Translations under genes and position numbers: made by a program
Part shown: one piece after another, positions 6,950 to 8,987 of the stretch
Numbering within the stretch: position 1 is the first letter of the stretch
Layout: the number at the start of each line of letters is the position of its first letter
Notes under the pieces: generated by a model
Database searches by the model: none
What the model was told of the DNA's origin: nothing
Seen by the model: the letters and a program-made list of their open reading frames with translations, nothing else
Source: an uncultured Bacteroidota bacterium
GTDB lineage: Bacteria > Bacteroidota > Bacteroidia > Bacteroidales > UBA12481
Direction: 5' to 3'
Assembly: GCA_903832165.1 (NCBI GenBank)
Contig: CAILAQ010000921.1
Location: forward strand, 1-8,987
Length of the DNA stretch: 8,987 bases

Positions 6950-7949
6950 TTTGAAGAGCTTCTTTGATTTTAACCGTTATTTCCTGGGCGAGTTCCATAT
7001 TGTCATCCAGAAGTGATTTTACAGAATCGCGGCCCTGTCCCAGCTTTGTTTCACCATAGGAGAACCATGATCCGGACTTCTTAATGATGTTGAAGTCAAC
7101 ACCCAGATCGATCACTTCACCTATTCTGGAAATCCCTGCACCAAAAACCATATCGAATTCGGCTTTCTTGAATGGTGGGGCCACTTTATTTTTTACAATT
7201 TTCACACGGGTACGGCTGCCGGTTATCTCCTCGCCATCCTTAATCTGACCGATTTTTCTAACATCGATTCTCATGGAGGCATAGAATTTCAAGGCATTAC
7301 CTCCTGTTGTTGTTTCAGGATTGCCAAACATTACCCCGATTTTTTCGCGGAGCTGGTTGATAAAGATCACGCAGGTTTTTGTTTTGCTGATGCTGCCGGT
7401 CAGTTTTCTCAGAGCTTGCGACATGAGCCTTGCCTGGAGGCCCATTTTTGAATCGCCCATTTCGCCTTCGATTTCGGATTTGGGTGTAAGTGCTGCCACT
7501 GAGTCGATTACGACAATATCGATTGCGCCTGAACGGATCAGGTGATCGGCAATTTCAAGAGCCTGCTCACCGTTATCAGGTTGGGATACGAGCAGGTTAA
7601 CCACATCTACTCCCAGCTTTTCGGCGTAATAGCGGTCGAAAGCATGTTCCGCATCGATAAAAGCAGCTATACCGCCTTCTTTCTGTGATTCCGCGATTGC
7701 GTGAAGCGCCAGGGTCGTTTTACCGGAAGATTCTGGTCCGAAAATTTCAATAACTCTTCCTTTCGGATATCCACCAACTCCTGTAGCGACATCAATACCG
7801 ATCGACCCGGACGGGATCGTTGGAATGTCCTCGATAGCATCTCCACCCATTCGCATGATAGTGCCCTTGCCGTAACTCTTCTCTAATTTCTCGATAGTGA
7901 GTTGCAATGCCTTCTGTTTTTCTTTCTGGATTGAATTGTCTTTTTCCAT
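6936..7949 (-). CDS. recA: Recombinase RecA
   Basis: ATP-dependent strand-exchange protein of homologous recombination and DNA-damage signalling. The 337-residue sequence has the N-terminal polymerisation helix region (1-35, including YGKGTIMRMG), Walker A GPESSGKT (71-78), catalytic Glu102 in the EHAFD motif, Walker B IVVIDS (145-150), the L1 region around EGEMGD, and the L2 loop after NQLREKIG (198-205), with NPETTTGGNALKFYAS. The C-terminal domain is present but the protein ends at ALQNAKI with no long acidic tail. ATG 7949 gives the family start (MEKDNSIQKEKQKAL). It lies 61 bases downstream of bcp on the same strand, and I see no good recA-specific promoter in that gap, so co-transcription with bcp is likely. 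This matches the bcp-recA stress operon described in Bacteroides fragilis. Its 3' end overlaps the TPR gene by 14 bases. Confidence 0.99.
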   Translation of the reverse strand: MEKDNSIQKEKQKALQLTIEKLEKSYGKGTIMRMGGDAIEDIPTIPSGSIGIDVATGVGGYPKGRVIEIFGPESSGKTTLALHAIAESQKEGGIAAFIDAEHAFDRYYAEKLGVDVVNLLVSQPDNGEQALEIADHLIRSGAIDIVVIDSVAALTPKSEIEGEMGDSKMGLQARLMSQALRKLTGSISKTKTCVIFINQLREKIGVMFGNPETTTGGNALKFYASMRIDVRKIGQIKDGEEITGSRTRVKIVKNKVAPPFKKAEFDMVFGAGISRIGEVIDLGVDFNIIKKSGSWFSYGETKLGQGRDSVKSLLDDNMELAQEITVKIKEALQNAKI

Positions 7950-8010
7950 TTGAGATTTTAATTAGCTGGTAGTATAGATGCACAAAACATACAAAAATGG
8001 AGAAATAGGA

Positions 8011-8475
8011 TCATTTTTCTATCTCTTCCAAAACTTGTTGTGCATGATTCTTGGTATTTACCTTGTCGATTATCTTCGCAATCCGGCCCTGCTCATCGAT
8101 TACAAAGGTTGTTCTGAGAATTCCCATGAATTGCCTGCCCATGAATTTTTTCTCGCCCCAAACTCCGTAAGCCATCAAAATAGATTTGTCTGTATCGGAT
8201 ACAAGGGAAAAGGGCAGGTTGAATTTTGCGATAAAACCTTCATGTGATTTGGCCGAATCCGCGCTGACCCCTACCACCTCAAAACCCCTGCTGCGCAATT
8301 CTTCATATCCGTCGCGCAGGCTGCATGCTTCAAGAGTGCAACCCGGGGTATTGTCCCTGGGGTAAAAATAGAGTATTACTTTTTTACCCAGATAATCAGT
8401 CAGATTGCGTGTTGTGCCATCATTACCGGTGAATGTAAAACCCGGTGCCGGGTCGCCTGTTTTGAGCTTGTCCAT
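8011..8475 (-). CDS. bcp: Thioredoxin-dependent thiol peroxidase Bcp/PrxQ
   Basis: A 154-residue cytoplasmic peroxiredoxin that reduces hydrogen peroxide and organic peroxides with electrons from thioredoxin. The peroxidatic Cys46 lies in PRDNTPGCTLEAC, with the resolving Cys51 five residues later in the same helix, the usual atypical 2-Cys arrangement of the PrxQ/BCP group. The preceding VILYFYP strand and the later GVWGEKKFMGR and RTTFVIDEQGRI segments (with the conserved Arg) are all as expected. Length is normal for the family. It is the first gene of the minus-strand run, with a Bacteroidota -7 element about 25 bases upstream of its ATG, and precedes recA. Pairing of a peroxide-removing enzyme with recA fits an oxidative-damage response. 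Confidence 0.97.
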   Translation of the reverse strand: MDKLKTGDPAPGFTFTGNDGTTRNLTDYLGKKVILYFYPRDNTPGCTLEACSLRDGYEELRSRGFEVVGVSADSAKSHEGFIAKFNLPFSLVSDTDKSILMAYGVWGEKKFMGRQFMGILRTTFVIDEQGRIAKIIDKVNTKNHAQQVLEEIEK

Positions 8476-8609
8476 GATAAGGGGTATTGTCTTTAAAGTA
8501 CAAATATATTAACTAATTCGGGTTGAGTTTCTCCGGCTTTTGGAAGTTTATTAACAGTTGGCTGACGAATTGTGAATAAAATTCTCTAATTTGGCCTTCC
8601 CTAAAAATA
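8476..8609. promoter_or_regulatory. Divergent intergenic region between bcp and clpS
   Basis: This 134-base A+T-rich gap must hold the start signals for bcp (minus) and clpS (plus). On the plus strand the only -7-like element near clpS is CTAATTTG (8586-8593), which matches TTTG but not the leading TA, and no well-spaced TTTG lies upstream. A small palindrome CTTTAAAG (8491-8498) falls in the predicted bcp leader. No Shine-Dalgarno site is visible for either gene, as is usual in Bacteroidota. Confidence 0.4.
8501..8508 (-). promoter_or_regulatory. Bacteroidota -7 box for bcp-recA
   Basis: Minus strand TATATTTG is an exact match to the Bacteroidota primary-sigma -7 consensus TAnnTTTG. It lies 25 bases before the bcp ATG, which would give a leader of roughly 20 bases. 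No TTTG -33 element is visible at the usual 19-base spacing (8528-8531 reads GAAA on the minus strand), so the promoter is probably weaker or needs an activator. It is the best candidate for driving bcp, recA and, by readthrough, the two downstream genes. Confidence 0.5.
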
Positions 8610-8900
8610 ATGTTGATGGGACAGGATATTACAAAACACAACCCTGATTCGCTGAATCTGACCAATCTCAGTTCGGGAGACGAGTGCCTTCTTGTACTGC
8701 ATAACGATGACTTTAATACATTTGCTTTCGTAATTGAGTCCCTGATAGCGGTTTGCGGTCACGATCCGGTTCAGGCTGAACAATGTGCCCTGATTACGCA
8801 TCATCAGGGCGAATGCGATATCAAAAGGGGCGAAGTGGCTGCCATAAAGCCAATGCAGCAAGGTTTGCTTTATCGAGGCTTGCTTGTGACTATCGAATAA
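8610..8900 (+). CDS. clpS: ATP-dependent Clp protease adaptor ClpS
   Basis: A 96-residue N-end-rule adaptor that hands proteins with destabilising N-terminal residues to ClpA/ClpC-type unfoldases. After a flexible N-terminal extension (1-25) the core reads LVLHNDDFNTFAFVIESL, where Asn32-Asp33-Asp34 are the residues that grip the alpha-amino group of the substrate. QAEQCALITHHQGECDIKRG follows, with His64 the likely equivalent of the conserved N-degron-binding His. The C-terminal part (EVAAIKPMQQGLLYRGLLVTIE) completes the alpha/beta fold. The position that is a gating Met in E. coli appears as Phe38 (FNTF), which I believe is common in Bacteroidota. ATG 8610 is used; ATG 8616 (residue 3) is possible. 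The gene stands alone and diverges from bcp; its unfoldase partner is not in the window. Confidence 0.93.
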   Translation: MLMGQDITKHNPDSLNLTNLSSGDECLLVLHNDDFNTFAFVIESLIAVCGHDPVQAEQCALITHHQGECDIKRGEVAAIKPMQQGLLYRGLLVTIE

Positions 8901-8918
8901 TTGATTTCCGTATATATT

Positions 8919-8949
8919 TTTGGATAATGCGGTAAAATTTTTACTTTTG
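8919..8949 (+). promoter_or_regulatory. Bacteroidota promoter of the tRNA-Ser gene
   Basis: TTTG (8919-8922) is followed after exactly 19 bases by TACTTTTG (8942-8949), a full match to the Bacteroidota housekeeping promoter TTTG, 19 bases, TAnnTTTG. The tRNA starts 13 bases after the -7 box, which leaves only a short 5' leader. This is the best promoter in the window and a useful guide to the organism's sigma-factor type. A second -7 match, TATTTTTG (8915-8922), overlaps the -33 element but has no upstream partner. Confidence 0.85.
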
Positions 8950-8961
8950 CCGCGCTTCTTT

Positions 8962-8987
8962 GGAGAGATGGGTGAGTGGCTGAAACC
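8962..8987 (+). tRNA. tRNA-Ser, 5' part only (gene continues past the window)
   Basis: The last 26 bases read as the start of a tRNA: acceptor strand GGAGAGA (8962-8968), U8, G9, D-stem GGT (8971-8973) that pairs with ACC (8985-8987), and a D-loop holding A14 and GG. The GGAGAG start and the GAGTGGCTGAA D-arm are typical of serine tRNAs. The anticodon, the long variable arm and the 3' acceptor strand are outside the window, so the isoacceptor cannot be named. Confidence 0.85.

Noticed and set aside
7983..7991. recA-specific -7 box TATGTTTTG on the minus strand
   Set aside because: It has three bases rather than two between TA and TTTG, and no TTTG lies at the right distance upstream.
7993..8018. 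Inverted repeat AAAAATG / CATTTTT between bcp and recA as a terminator
   Set aside because: Six of seven pairs are A-T and the loop is 12 bases, so the stem would be very weak.
7978..8247. 89-codon open frame on the plus strand
   Set aside because: It is antisense to the 3' half of bcp and its translation shows no domain or signal peptide of its own.
8601..8861. 86-codon open frame on the minus strand
   Set aside because: It is antisense to clpS, whose protein is clearly conserved, and has no recognisable motif.
1..8987. Mobile elements, CRISPR arrays, defence islands, riboswitches
   Set aside because: I found no transposase, integrase, direct-repeat array, terminal inverted repeats or recognisable riboswitch; there is no gene-free stretch over 300 bases.

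Overview
The window looks like a chromosomal segment of a Bacteroidota bacterium, probably an environmental Bacteroidales/Marinilabiliales-type organism. Three things point there: the protein families (a DUF5777-type outer-membrane barrel, a tRNA_anti-like OB protein, a DPP5-like S9 peptidase, and RecA and ClpS of Bacteroidota type), the near absence of Shine-Dalgarno sites, and a textbook Bacteroidota promoter (TTTG, 19 bases, TAnnTTTG) in front of a tRNA gene. No mobile element, CRISPR array or sign of recent transfer is visible, and the window is almost entirely coding.

Left half, plus strand (1-3792): a very compact run of six genes, each overlapping the next by 4 bases or abutting it. 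In order they are the 3' end of a receiver-domain protein, a LamG-like lipoprotein, a DUF5777-like outer-membrane beta-barrel, a YceI-like periplasmic lipid-binding protein, an OB-fold protein with one N-terminal membrane anchor, and the adenine DNA glycosylase MutY. The four middle products are predicted to sit at the outer-membrane or cell surface, in the outer membrane, in the periplasm and in the inner membrane. This suggests a trans-envelope assembly of unknown function, with mutY carried on the same transcript.

Right half, minus strand (8475 down to 3789): bcp/prxQ (thiol peroxidase), recA, a TPR lipoprotein and an S9 prolyl-oligopeptidase lipoprotein. bcp-recA is a known Bacteroidota stress cluster. 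recA and the TPR gene overlap by 14 bases, and a strong terminator-like hairpin with a T-tract lies just after the recA stop, inside the signal-peptide codons of the TPR gene. It could act as a gate between recA and the downstream envelope genes. The TPR and peptidase genes overlap by ATGA directly after a seven-A slippery run. The peptidase and mutY stop codons overlap tail to tail.

Right edge, plus strand (8610-8987): clpS, the N-end-rule adaptor of the Clp protease, diverges from bcp. It is followed by a promoter and the first 26 bases of a tRNA-Ser gene that runs off the window.
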